A DNA stretch of 64,000 nt from Erpobdella octoculata (lineage: Eukaryota; Annelida; Clitellata; Hirudinida; Erpobdellidae). Below, piece after piece: positions 1 through 20,770 of the stretch. The DNA lies in NCBI GenBank assembly GCA_963978895.1, contig OZ022242.1, positions 14,746,570 to 14,810,569 of the forward strand, in the 5' to 3' direction. Both the position numbers and the translations under genes were made by a program. Positions within the stretch are counted from its first letter, which is position 1; every line of letters starts with the position of its first letter. A model generated the notes under the pieces. That model searched no databases. It worked only from the letters and a program-made list of their open reading frames with translations, and was not told the DNA's origin.

Positions 1-635
1 GTCAATCGATTTATTTTACAATATTTATTTTTAAATCTCATATATTAACTTAACCGTCTTTGCTTGAGGGAATGAGTTAGTAATCTTGTAATGCTTAAAA
101 AACATACTTTCCGTCATCCAATCAAGCTAAAATGTTGTGTGTTTGAATTGTTGTTGATGATAGTGCATTCTATTAAATTTTCAGATAGATTGGACAACAT
201 TTAAATAAAATATAATTTTTTCAGAGAAATAAAACTTTAAGTTCATCCAAATAAAGCGAGAATTGATTTTTCAAATGAAGGATTTATAATAAAAACTTCG
301 TTTTTTCATAGAGATTCAAAAGTTTCTTATATTTTTATCCTACCATAATTCACATAATAAGTATTTAGAAAACTGTAGTCAATGTTTTTCTATTTGTAAG
401 ACTCATTATCATAAAAAATGATTTGCAAAAATTAAAAGCCGCCGAATTCAAAAGTATAGATGATTTGTCAAAACGAAATATGTTGTGGTTCACTTGGTAA
501 TACACAATATTATTCTCTTAATGGAGTCGTGCTGTAAAACCGGAACGTATATGTGTTGTATACACCGGTATTGTATGCCATCCACTATTTGTCACGTCCT
601 GCTCTACTCTTTTTATATCTCTCTTTCACTCTCAC

Positions 636-636
<1 letters not shown>

Positions 637-712
<76 letters not shown>
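637..712 (+). repeat. (CT)n microsatellite
   Basis: About 38 dinucleotide copies followed by a T-rich tail. The remainder of 1-2380 is AT-rich; I see no gene or recognisable element in it, only short poly(T) runs and isolated short ORFs without family features. Confidence 0.97.
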
Positions 713-716
<4 letters not shown>

Positions 717-2380
717 CTTCTTTTTTTCTTCGCTCCATCTTAATCTCTCTCTCCACAAATAACAAGCATACAGAGGACAGACACACTCCAACTTCTAATT
801 GACATAGATTCATCATTCTTCAGTCGCAGAACGAGGAAGGTATTCAAACGAAGCAGTTGATAGTTTCGTTAGAGTAAATATTTAAATATAATTGTTCAGT
901 GTTTGGCACGCAAGTGGAGCTCATCTTCTGAAATAAAATTTTTAACAACTTAAACCATAATATTTATTTAATCAAGAAATTGAGTAAAAAGGGCACTTAT
1001 TAAAGGTTGATTACGAAAATCAAGTCGTTTGGTAGTAAGTATAGTTTCGAGGCATCCAGATTGTTAGTCGATCGAGATTATTCTTCAAAAAGTTCAAAAG
1101 TAAACAAGACAAAAATTGAAGATTTAAACAGAAAACGTCTGTGAAACCATTGATGGTGGAGATTGCTTACGACCCGCAATGTCTGCCGATGAAGACAGAG
1201 GTGCTGAGGCAGTTAGTTTTGTTTTTTTTTTTAAATTTTTTACTTTCTCCAGATTGATTTTTTGAACTCTATATATTTTGTTACTTCCAATTCATAGTTG
1301 TAAATGATAAGTAACATTTTTTTAGAAGTATTTTTGTTTAGAGGCTATGCCTCAGAGCATAGAAAATATGTTTTTGGAAAATATATTGGAAAGGTCCCAT
1401 AGATCAGACCATGACGATTAGTGTTCTAATATTGTAGCCAAACTCTTGAGTTACGAAACTCTGTACAAAACTAGGTAATAGTAAATATGGTTTAGCCTAG
1501 GCCCAGTTCCTGTTTTTACTCAAAGCTCGAGATCATCATTTTTGTTCCAGAATCTACCACGTTCAAATTAGAAATGAATGGGGTTTGTTGCTTTTAATAA
1601 GCAAAGTGACCAAAAAGGATTGCAAAGTTATTTGTACAGATAAATTTTAAAAAAATCTGTAGGTTTTTTTTACATATTTTGATTTATGAGTTCATATAAG
1701 TTTTTTTTATTTAAAATATTTTTCTTAGAGTGATATCGATTTTTTAAATTTTTAGATTCGCTTTTTAATTATTAACTTTAACACAACTGCAATAGAAATA
1801 GAGCAAGTATTATTATTAAACAGTTGATAACGCAACATATGTCAATCAAATTACATTAAGTAAAAATGACGAAACCGCAGTTGCGGAAATCGCAAATGAC
1901 GAAATCGCAGGTGCATGCATATGCATACTAGCATACTGCATACCTACTGGTGCGGACAAAACCATAGCGCAATAAATTCTCATCAACTTAATCCAGAGAT
2001 GTACTTTATTAATTATTCTTATTCATATCTCACCTTTATCACTTTCCCACCTCTGGTTTTTAATTTTTTTCTCGCAATTAAGAAGCTCATTAACATGGCA
2101 CAGGTGTTCCTCTTCAACAGCATTGGCTGTCATATTTATGTTATTTACAAGAAATATTTTATAAGTGGTGTATAATAATTAAAATAAAATTCATAAAACT
2201 ACGTTATATTCAATCTATATATATAACAAGTAAATTAAAAACGAATTTTTAAAACCAATGCTCTTATATGTAATTAAAACACAAATTTTGCAATCAATTT
2301 TTTCTTATATTACTCTTTTATTTTATGTTAAAGTCGAAATATCTTAATTATATCGAAATATCGAAATTAATTAAAATTAT

Positions 2381-3031
2381 CTAAATTAATTGACTTATTG
2401 TAAAACTAATAATTGAATATTGCATTGTCTTCTATTTTAAGCATGTATGCAAAATTTGAAAAAATCTATCATCAGGAAGTGACTCAAAAATTGATTGCAA
2501 GATTTGAAACAGACAGAGAAACAAACAGACAGACAGAGAAACAGAGACGACGAGTTAATAAAAGCATAGGTAATAATAATAAAAATATCATCAAAAAGCA
2601 TCGAATTTAAATATCTCAACTATTTTCATGAAAATTTCGTACACGCTTGAGAATCGCAGTCAGTGAGTGTGGTTCGTGTTAACTTGGTAAAATAGTCTGC
2701 CAGTCGGTTAGCGTTTTGTGGTCAAGAAAACCCTCAAGAAAACCCTCAAGAAAACCCTCAAGAAAACCCTCAAGAAAACCCTCAAGAAAACCCTCAAGAA
2801 AACCCTCAAGAAACCCCTCGATAAAATCCTCAAGAAAATTAACTAAATTAATTGACTTATTGTAAAACTAATAATTGAATATTGCATTGTCTTCTATCTT
2901 GAGCATGTATGCAAAATTTGAAAAAAATCTATCATCAGGAAGTGACTCAAAAATTGATTGCAAGATTTGAAACAGACAGAGAAACAGAGCCGACGAGTTA
3001 ATAAAAGCATTGGTAATAATAATAATAAAAA
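2381..3031 (+). repeat. local direct duplication flanking a 12-bp tandem array
   Basis: A unit of about 190-200 bp starting CTAAATTAATTGACTTATTG occurs at 2381-2583 and again at 2843-3031. The two are separated by about 260 bp that include nine or so copies of AAGAAAACCCTC at 2723-2838. The second copy lacks ACAAACAGACAGACAGAGAA and ends where the Helitron-like repeat begins. Confidence 0.8.
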
Positions 3032-4169
3032 TGAATGTTTGTATGTATATATGTATATATGTTAATGTCCTTTATGCATTGCTACACCATTCATCCGATC
3101 GTAATGAAATTTTCACACAACCTTGAGAGTCAATGGGAATCAAAAATAAAAAAAAAATTTTGAAATCCGTCACAAAATGAGCGGAGCGGAGCGGGTGAGC
3201 GAGCGGGAACTATATATATATGTATGTGCGTATGTATGTGTGTATGTATGTATGTGTATGTGCATGTATGTGTGTCTGTGTGTGTGTTTATGTATGTACT
3301 AGCGGAGATACCCGGCGTTGCCCAGGTTTTTTAGAGGTTTTTCTAATGTTTGTCTCTTTCTCTCCCGTTTCCTTTCCCACCTGCTTTCCCACTCCTGTTC
3401 GCTTTCCCGTTTTCGGTCGTTTTCCCACTGCCGGTCGCTTTCCCGCTCCCGGTCGCTTTCCCGCTCCCGGTCGCTTTCCCGCTCCCGGTCGCTTTCCCGC
3501 TCCCGGTCGCTTTCCCGCTCCCGGTCGTTTTCCCGTTCCCGGTCGCTGTCCCGTTCCCGCTCACGTTTGCTCTCCCATTCCCGCTCACGCTTGCTTTTCC
3601 GTTCCCGCTCGCTGTCCGTTCCGGGTCGCTTTACCGTTTCTATAATAGACAAACTAACCCACAAACATTCATATATATATATAGTCTTAGCAAATCTATT
3701 TTACGTTTTATAGGCTAACAGAAGTTATGAAAGAATGTAAAAGAGAAAATGAGCGTGAACGGGAACGGGAACGGGAGAGCAACCGTGACCGGGAATGGGA
3801 GAGCAAGCATGGCCGGGAACGGGAGAGCAAGCGTGAGCGGGAACGGGAAAGCGACCGGGAACGGGAAAGCGACCGGGAACGGGAAAGCGACCGGGAACGG
3901 GAAAGCGACCGGGAACGCGGAAAGCGACCGGGAACGCGGAAAGCGACTGGAATCTGGAGAGCAAGCTTGGAAGGAAACGCGAGCAAGAGAGAAAATCGAT
4001 AACAAAACTTCTGAGCGGGAAAGCGACCGGGAGATGGAAAACGACCGAAAGCGGAAAAGCGACCGGGAACGCTACGAAAACGGGAAAGTGGAGAAGGGTA
4101 CGGGAGCGAGAGAGACAAACATTAGAAAAACCTCTAAAAACCCCGGGCAACGCCGGGTAACCCCGCTTG
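3029..4169 (+). mobile_element. Helitron-like foldback repeat with GC-rich 18-bp arrays
   Basis: The left 180 bp match the element at 20817 (TGAATGTTTGTATG, CATTCATCCGATCGTAATG, GAGCGGAGCGGAGCGGG). From 3298 to about 3700 and from 3720 to 4169 the sequence is an inverted repeat: the left arm starts CTAGCGGAGATACCCGGCG and the right arm ends CGCCGGGTAACCCCGCTTG with a CCCGG/CCGGG hairpin. Each arm carries an 18-bp tandem repeat (GCTTTCCCGCTCCCGGTC or its complement; about 3437-3545 and 3845-3950). Open frames in all directions here (Arg/Ser or Pro-rich) come from this repeat. Confidence 0.65.
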
Positions 4170-4964
4170 TATATTATAAAACATGTTTAAGCTTGTTAAA
4201 ATAAAAAAAGTTGGCATAACGAATATTAACGAAGTACATAATTGCACGACTCAATATTATATGAAGCCGTTTTGCAAAGCTCATGCTGCTACTACTAAAG
4301 GCTCGAGTTTGATCGAAGATGGTTTTTAGCACGGACTTCTGAATATATATATACCTGTGCAGTCAACTCTGTCAGCGCCAGGCACTTGGAGGCCATCATC
4401 TCTTTGATGATTTATTACTTTATTAGCATATCCACTGGTTTATTATATGCTATAACTTAGTTTTTTATTTAATTTATCGAGCAGCAAAGATTATAATTAT
4501 TTTAATCTCTTATCTGAATACTGGATGTTGTAAATGTAGTTTATTGCGAATTATTTTTAACTAAATTATTACTAAACAGATTTAAAAGAGATTTAAAAAT
4601 TAATGTTTTTGTGATCCATCTCCCAAAAACTTGTAGATAAAAGTACTGCGTTGTCTGCAAATGTTTCCCGAAGTTATTTTTTTAAATATTGTTAATTACT
4701 GATTTTCATGACTTTCATAGACGTTTCTTGATCTGTTTTAGAGCTTTATAAGCATTTACAATATACGTGTGCCAACCATCCATATTCAATTGGTACTGTT
4801 TGATCATCACTGTTTAATTGAATTATGTCTTACACTGAAAATTCATTACGTTTTAAATTAAGGTTCATATTAATCAAATAACTTGTATTACACGCCTGCG
4901 CGCACTAATTTTAGCAACGGCTTACTGCTGACAGCTGCGGCCGCCGCGTTATGCGAAATTGCTA

Positions 4965-5226
4965 ACATACATACATACGTACGTAAGTACGTACGTACAT
5001 ACATACATACATACATACATACATACATACATACATACATACATACATACATACATACATACATACATACATACATACATACATACATACATACATACAT
5101 ACATACATACATACATACATACATACATACATACATACATACATACATACATACATACATACATACATACATACATACATACATACATACATACATACAT
5201 ACATACATACATACATACATACATAC

Positions 5227-5257
<31 letters not shown>

Positions 5258-5424
5258 CATACATACATACATACATACATACATACATACATACATACAT
5301 ACATACATACATACATACATACATACATACATACATACATACATACATACATACATACATACATACATACATACATACATACATACATACATACATACAT
5401 ACATACATACATACATACATACAT

Positions 5425-5459
<35 letters not shown>

Positions 5460-5487
5460 TACATACATACATACATACATACATACT
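4965..5487 (+). repeat. (ACAT)n microsatellite, about 0.5 kb
   Basis: Near-perfect ACAT repeats. The left edge has ACGT variants, there is a single CTTAC interruption at about 5225, and a short (AC)n lies near 5442-5458. Because four is not a multiple of three, every frame reads as a Thr-Tyr-Ile-His or Met-Tyr-Val-Cys repeat, producing several spurious ORFs on both strands. Confidence 0.98.
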
Positions 5488-5649
5488 AGGGCTGTGCTTG
5501 TATGTTTTTTTTCTGCCGGTTCCGGTACCGGTACCGGTATAATGTCGAAAGCCGGAAAATGGCTAAAAAATGTTTGATAGTGCGTTAGTGTTACCGTCCG
5601 CAGTCGGTCGCCAGCACGGACAATAAAACTAAACCAAACTAAACTACAA

Positions 5650-5870
5650 TTAGTCATGGAATTTTTTTATACTAATATATTATTATAATATTGAAGAATT
5701 TTTTATACTAATATATTATTATTATATTGAAGAATCGTTTTATACTAATATATTATTATGTTGAATTGTTTTATACTAATAAATTATTATGCTGAAAATT
5801 TGTTTTATACTGATAAATTATTATATTGGAAAAAATGCTTTATATCGATATACTATTATATTGAAGAAAA
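5650..5870 (+). repeat. degenerate AT-rich tandem repeat (about 35-50 bp unit)
   Basis: TTTTATACTAATATATTATT recurs about six times with progressive divergence (TTTTATACTGATAAATTATT, TTTATATCGATATACTATTA). The rest of 5490-6340 is AT-rich; a small inverted pair GTGGGGTAAATA/TATTTACCCCAC lies near 6184-6243. Confidence 0.75.
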
Positions 5871-6339
5871 GACAAAAGAAGAACAAAAATGTTGTTGAGA
5901 AGTTTCACGCGACTGTTTTGAAGTTTTAATTAAAGAAATTTTGAAATTTAATTATTAAAAACATCTAATAATAAGTTATTGATAGTTATGATTGTTATGA
6001 TTAATATTATTTACAACGTTAATTACATTAATATTGCAAATATCAATAATCAATGCTAATAAAACAAAAAACAACGTAGATTACATTTATTCGTATACAT
6101 CCTTTATATGCACTATCGTATCCAAAAATTAATATTTTCTGTTTTTTTCTGTGGGTACTCAAAAAGGGCGTCTTGTTTCATGGGTGGGGTAAATAGCCTT
6201 TTTGTGAGGGGTAAAAGGCCCATAGGTGGGTTATTTACCCCACAGCTATAAAACTATTTAAACCATAAAATCATTCAAGACTAAACAACAAATCATTCAA
6301 GACTAAACAACACCAGCATTCAAAATTGTAATGTTCAAC

Positions 6340-6790
6340 GCAAATAAGTCATTCTCTGGTCAGATTCAGAATCACAGTTTGGACCGATGAAGGATCAGAA
6401 CCATCTGTGCTTGCTTCGTGTGCCAACTTTTGACATTCTTGGCAATAAACCCATTTTCACGAGACTTGCTGTTTGCAAATGGTTCACCACATATCAAGCA
6501 TGGCCATTCCTCGGCTTCGCTGCTGGAATCTCAAGAGCCGTATGTCGTTCTGCGTTTCTTAGGCTTACTTTTGTTTACTGCAACCTTTGCAGTGGCTTTA
6601 GTAGCACCTTCTTTACTGGATGATGAAGCTGTGGATGACTTTTAAGTCTTCGCCAAAGACTTTGCTTTAGCAGTCTTTGCAGCAGCCTTAGCAGACTTAG
6701 CCAAAGAACTTGATTTTTTCCTCCAACTCAGCTTTGTATGCTGATCCCGTTAACAATGTAGCAAACTCAGCTTTGCGAGTTCGAGAACGT
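6340..6790 (-). pseudogene. degraded pogo/Tigger-type transposase C-terminus
   Basis: On the minus strand a KA-rich stretch and KKRR precede EEWPCLICGEPFANSKSRE, then after a one-base frameshift KWVYCQECQKLAHEASTDGS and a stop. This C-x2-C ... W-x-x-C-x2-C ... H pattern is the usual cysteine-rich tail of DDE_1 (CENP-B/pogo-like) transposases. In-frame stops lie upstream. The catalytic domain is not present nearby. Confidence 0.65.
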
Positions 6791-7748
6791 AAACTAGATA
6801 TCTTTGGATTTTAAAATTTATACTGGCTGGAAATTCCTTTTTGGTGGGTGGCACAGGACCCGGACACCTTGGGCCCTCTTCTTGATCATGCCCTGGGACA
6901 TGTTATTTCTTTCCGTGCAGCTATACACAAATTGTGCAGCTCTGAGAAAATAATACAAACAAAAGGGTTTAAAAAAATCAATATAATGTAGAGTAAGTGA
7001 CAGAAAGACCACCTGAAAGCAACTCAAAGTGCTAATTAGGTAACATTTGTGTCGAAAAGAACAGATTAAATTACATCAAAATTCATATTTGCTTTTAAAA
7101 CAAAATAATTGTTTTTTTTTTTTGTTAAAAACTAATTTATATAATTTTTAAATAAATATATTTTAAGAATTTTGGTGAGATATTTTTTTTTGTCATATAT
7201 CCACTTGGAAACCAGAAAATTACATAAAATTAATTATATATCCATTCATTAAATGCGTTTAAAAAGCAATGAAAGTAGCTGATTGAAGTTCATCAAGTCA
7301 AAACTGATATCACCTCTACAGGCAATCGTGATGACAATGATACAAATAGACGTCTGATCATGATAAGGTAACCATAGAAATCACAAAATGATTATATAGT
7401 TCACTTAATAAAAAAAAACGTATAATATCATCATTATTATATTGGCGAGTCCAATATAGTTAAGCATTAATAATTATTATTTTAGGTACAGGTATAATGA
7501 AGTTATAATACAGGTAACGATAGAGCTAGACATGCAATGGCGTAGTTGTACAGGAAGTAAAAATGTCTAGTGAAGAGTAATCTGCTACAGAATTTCTTAT
7601 GTCCGCCTACGAGCTGTACAGTTATTTTAAGTCGTTGAATGTGATGAACGATGTCTATGTGTATTGTGAATTGTGTCTGTGTGCGTAGTTTTTGTGCTGT
7701 GTACGAGTTTGTTTGCCTGTGTGATAGATGCATATGTGCACGCGTGGC

Positions 7749-7975
7749 CAGGGACGGATCCAGGGAGATGGGGTTAATGCATCCCCCACAAGAGTATCAA
7801 TTACATTTGTTTTTGGTTAGAATACCGGATTTTTAAAAAATGGTTGTAAGTTAAAATAAAATTGTAGAAACAACGACTAACCACCATTTATTATCTTTTT
7901 TTTGGAGGAGAAAGTGTGAAAAATTTTGGAAGTGTTGTTAATCCCTCCCACCAGGAATTTCTGGATCCGCCACTG
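7749..7975 (+). mobile_element. hAT-type MITE, 227 bp
   Basis: Ends are CAGGGACGGATCCAG and CTGGATCCGCCACTG (inverted), flanked by CGCGTGGC (7741-7748) and CGCGTGAA (7976-7983), an 8-bp duplication with two changes. Relatives lie at 12289-12530 and 15086-17565. Confidence 0.8.
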
Positions 7976-8568
7976 CGCGTGAATAGTTGTGAATGATTTT
8001 ATGAAATTTAAAAACCATGAAATTAAAATAAAACTATTTTTTTCTTTCATTTGCACGAAGAGTCCTGATGAGATGAAGAAGAAGAAACGAGTAACAGGTT
8101 TGCTGCACATTCAACGACAAAACGTTCACGATTGAATCAGTTTGCCTTCAACGATGGCAATATTTTATTATTTATAAACATTTTAGATCAGTCAATGTAC
8201 ACCAATTTAATTACTTTCGTACGGCTGTCAATGTTAAAGAACAAAAAAACTAGCCGAGTTTTTCAAATAACTTCTTTAAGCTCCAGACCATAGATATTCC
8301 TCCAGGCAGTTAGGTTTTTCGTCCCTCAAAACTTTTTCAACGTGAACATTTTGTCGTTGTTTTTAAATGTTTTTAAGTGTTGTGGCAACAAATCTCTTTA
8401 ACATTACTTCTTAAAGTTCATTTGGCTTTGAGGTATCGATAATAAAATGCAGAGCATTGCTGAGCCATTTTAAATATAGGTACTTTTCGTAATTTTTGTA
8501 TAGGAATTCTTAAACCACTATTTAGTCAGTTGAAATTAAATTATAATAAAACATAAAAACATTAATTA

Positions 8569-8684
8569 GGGTAAACTGACCAATTACTGGCCACAAGTTT
8601 TTTGCAAGTCACGTAGGTTTTCAGCCCATAGGACCACACACGTTTATTTAATTAGTCAGTGGCCAGCATTTGGTCAGTTTACCC
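8569..8684 (+). mobile_element. short MITE with TA target duplication
   Basis: Inverted arms of 26 bp (GGGTAAACTGACCAA... and its complement, two mismatches) enclose about 60 bp and are flanked by TA on both sides, as in Tc1/mariner-type MITEs. Confidence 0.7.
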
Positions 8685-9064
8685 TATATAATATATTATA
8701 AATTATTATTTTATTATAAAAATTTATTATGTTTTAAAAAGTGGAATAAATTTAAATTGGCTGGCATGTCGCGTGCGATTTTACAAATCTAATTGAATTT
8801 CTATTTATTCGTGCATAATCGAGATTCCTCTGTTACTGATTGAGTGTAATTTGATTAGATTAGAAAAATACGGCAAATATTTCAGGAAATCAGAGACGTT
8901 TCATAATGCAAGACAAATTGAGTTCAATTAATTCTGCCTACTTTCATCATCATCATCATCACTCATAAAATAGTGCCGTCAATTTTTCGGACCTAAGTGC
9001 ATTTCATTAGGGATTTAGAAACAGACTCACACGCGAGCACTTGACATCATGATTGCCGCCTTCA

Positions 9065-9200
9065 CAATCATCATCGTCACTTTCATCATCATCGTCACTT
9101 TCAACATCGTCATAATCATCATAATCATCATAATCATCATCATCATCATCACCATCACCATCACCATCATCATCATCATCATCACCATCTCACTCATCAA
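9065..9200 (+). repeat. ATC/ATAATC trinucleotide-rich tract upstream of the EF-hand gene
   Basis: Imperfect (ATC)n with CACC and ATA interruptions. The adjacent 7990-9060 is AT-rich with the MITE at 8569 and no gene I can identify. Confidence 0.85.
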
Positions 9201-9403
9201 TATCCTTCTCATCATCACCACATCTATGAAATACATCGACAATAACACCAACATGAAGGCATTTTTTGACCAATCAAAACAAAATTGCAATAAAACTTAT
9301 TAAAGTTTTGAATGATATCTAAATAATCATGCAAATTACAAACTTTAAGTTTAACAAGCTAAGAAAAACGTGGTAAAAAACAATAAATTTGTTTGTTGCT
9401 TTC

Positions 9404-17881
<8,478 letters not shown>

Positions 17882-17999
17882 CAGTTTCTGGATTTTGTGC
17901 TTGGTGGGCAATTGCTACAAATTTTCTGCTCAAAGTCGTTGTCATTGTTTACTCCGTCATCATTCAGTCATCCAAAAAAATCGTGATTTTTTTTTGATT

Positions 18000-18120
18000 A
18001 ATAAAAATTGGTAGAATCGTCGTTGTAAGCCCTTGTATCAACTCGCCAATGTTGATGTCGTAACTCTCTTGACCTATTTTTTGCTGTTTGCAAAGTTTTG
18101 GTGTTTCTTTTTTAAATAAA
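18000..18120 (+). terminator. candidate polyadenylation signals of the EF-hand gene
   Basis: AATAAA occurs at 18000-18005 and 18115-18120 (another at 18137), 119 to 256 nt past the stop codon. This is ordinary spacing for a short 3' UTR. The motif is frequent in AT-rich DNA, so the assignment is tentative. Confidence 0.35.
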
Positions 18121-18134
18121 CTTTTGTTGATAAA

Positions 18135-18345
18135 TTAATAAACATTTGATAATAATAGTGATAATGGAGCGGAGTAAGAGTTAAGTAGCGTTATGTTCAA
18201 GGGAACTTCAAGACCACTGTTAACAAGAAGGGAAGGATTCATGAATAGAAAAGTCTTGATTGCTGTGTGGAAGCTGGTTGAACTAAATGAAGTGGTGATT
18301 TGGTGAGGAAGTTTGGTCCACATTTTAGGTCCGATTGTATTTGTG
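18135..18345 (-). pseudogene. LINE reverse-transcriptase ORF, C-terminal relic
   Basis: The minus-strand frame reads IGPKMWTKLPHQITTSFSST then FHTAIKTFLF, matching the common C-terminal pattern GPKlWNsLPxxIRxxxsxxxFKxxLKxxLF of non-LTR retrotransposon ORF2. The polymerase core is missing; a minisatellite occupies the upstream side. Confidence 0.65.
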
Positions 18346-18669
18346 ATGTTTATAACGTATACATTTGTGATGTTTATAACGTATACATTTGTGATGTTTA
18401 TAACGTATACATTTGTGATGTTTATAACGTATACATTTGTGATGTTTATAACGTATACATTTGTGATGTTTATAACGTATACATTTGTGATGTTTATAAC
18501 GTATACATTTGTGATGTTTATAACGTATACATTTGTGATGTTTATAACGTATACATTTGTGATGTTTATAACGTATACATTTGTGATGTTTATAACGTAT
18601 ACATTTGTGATGTTTATAACGTATACATTTGTGATGTTTATAACGTATACATTTGTGATGTTTATAACT
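18340..18669 (+). repeat. 24-bp minisatellite, about 13-14 copies
   Basis: The unit GTTTATAACGTATACATTTG plus TGAT is repeated almost without change. Because 24 is a multiple of three, long frames stay open on both strands (minus: VYVINITN repeated), running directly into the LINE relic. Confidence 0.98.
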
Positions 18670-20482
18670 TTATACACACTTTTTTAATGACATGTAAAAC
18701 AAGACAATTGTTTTAGAGTACGCAATTCAATTAAGCAACGAAACTAAAACTGATCTTATATTTATTTTTGCTTTCACCTGATACAAGTTTCGGTGTAGAA
18801 AGAGCAAATTCTGCTCTTAAATTTGTGGAAACCAGTGGCGTCGAAAGGAGGTGCAGGGGGGCAGACCCCACCGAGTGACACCATCACATGGGGTGACACC
18901 ACAAAGCAAAACATTATTATGATTTCACTCTTTAAAAGAAAAACAGCATTTGATCTCAGCTCTGATATTCTTAAAAATCTGAAAAGTGATGTAATCGACA
19001 TTATGATGTGCCGCGTTTAAAGAGGAGGAAAGGGGATCGTGGATCACTGAGACAAAGAACTGTGCCCTATACAAACTTAGGCAGCTAACCAATCCAGCTG
19101 TTTACGAAGTCTATTTTAAACAGGTAAAGGAAAAAATGAGTTTTTCAACACAAACTTTTATCTCAATAGACTCGATTTAGAAATACGAAAGATATTCAAA
19201 TAAAGAAAAAAAATTGCTAACGCATATGTATATGTATATATATATATATAAAAGAAAAAAAGCTATTCATTTATATATATATATATATATATATATTGAC
19301 AGTATTTGGGTATCAAATTCTCGCATAAACACGGTCTATTAAATGCTACGGCCCATTTTCTACAACACCATTTATTTACTACTGCTTCAAACCGTCTAAA
19401 TTTTTTCAGTTCTTCTGATTCAGAATTCAATCGTTGAATTTCCGCGGAGCTCAGAAAATCTTGATAATGATCATCATCAGCAGGCTAAAAACTTATGCAT
19501 TCGCATATCACTGTTGATTCTGATGATTTTGGTGATGATGATAGCGTTAATATATTGTCAAAAAAAAAAAAAAAAAAAAAAAAAAATTGTGCTTATGTTG
19601 ATTGTCTTGATGGTCGTGAGTGTGGTGATGAGGAGGGGGGAGATGGAGATGCAGGCTGTGGTATTGTTGTAGACAATGCTTCTTATGATTGTTGCGTTGC
19701 TGAGTCTGATGATGTCTTTGAAGGGGTTGCGAGACTTGAGGTTGATGTTGGTGATTGTTGTATTAACCGCCATGATGAGGTTTGTGTTGATGTTGGTGGG
19801 GTGGCGGATGATGATGGTTCCTTACCTAAGAAATCGCATGTTTCTTCTCTTGATGATAAAAAAGTGCCAGTAACACATTTGTTGAGTGATTATGAATCTA
19901 GACCTGAGATATTACCAATCTCCGGTGGTGATGGAGTTTTGCCGTTTGCACATTTGGTAAATCATGGTAATATAACGGTGCGTCGTGTCCAACGCTAGTT
20001 CTAACGACCTTTTCCGCTATTATATTTCTTTTTTATTTTAATTTTGGTTTATTCATTTCTTTTTATTTTATCTTTTTATTTCTTAATTTATTTTAATTTT
20101 ATTTCTGTTTTATTTCATTTCTGTTTTAATTTAATTCTGGTTTACTTTATTCCCTCGTTTTATGGTCACGGGATGAAACTTTTTTTTTGCTATTTTGATT
20201 TGCTGTTGAAATTACCGTATTGTCTTTTTAGTAAGTTTAAATATAAATAATGTACTTGTAAATTCAGTGCACCTGTTTCCAGGTGAGTTATACGTAAACA
20301 GTTTCGTTAGCTGTTGTAGTGTCGTAGCGTTGGTGGTTTTAATAAAAGTTGTATCGCTGGTATGTGTTTGTAATTTTATGTTTTTAGTTTTATATTTGAA
20401 TGGTTTTATTAGTGTTTCTATATCTTTATATATTCGGCTTTTGTCTAATATTCTATACATTGATTTTCCTTACTTTATTATA

Positions 20483-20526
20483 GGGGTTCTGAAGATGGAT
20501 AAAGCCGAAACCGGCCGGTCAACCCC
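20483..20526 (+). ncRNA. hammerhead-ribozyme-like motif
   Basis: The core parts appear in order: stem I strand GGGGTT, CTGAAGA (CUGANGA), a weak stem II (GG/CC closing AUAAAG, with an extra U), GAAA, a 2-bp stem III CC-GGCC-GG, then TC as the cleavage dinucleotide, then AACCCC, a perfect complement of the GGGGTT strand. Short stem III hammerheads of this kind are known from Penelope-like retroelements. The unpaired U at the base of stem II may weaken activity. It lies inside an inserted element with 62-bp inverted ends. Confidence 0.55.
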
Positions 20527-20635
20527 TTGTGACAATAAAGTTTTGTGCACTGATGACTGTGTAGTTAATTCGGGAAGAAAATTTAGACGGTTTGAAGCAG
20601 TAGTAAAGAAATGGTGTTGTAGAAAATGGGCCGTA

Positions 20636-20770
<135 letters not shown>

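Noticed and set aside
3220..4204. Arg/Ser-rich and Pro-rich frames resembling an SR-type protein
   Set aside because: The 18-bp repeat keeps all frames open on both strands and lies inside inverted transposon arms.
4883..5542. Long frames on both strands in the ACAT array
   Set aside because: Pure translation of a tetranucleotide repeat; every frame is open and no unique coding sequence is attached.
8063..8095. CTGATGAG ... GAAAC, a possible second hammerhead
   Set aside because: The stretch between the core boxes (ATGAAGAAGAA) cannot form stem II, and no stem I complement is present.
19495..19998. Asp/Val/Gly-rich frame of 167 codons
   Set aside because: It includes an A26 homopolymer and GATGATG repeats, matches no family I know, and lies inside an inserted element; kept only as part of that element.
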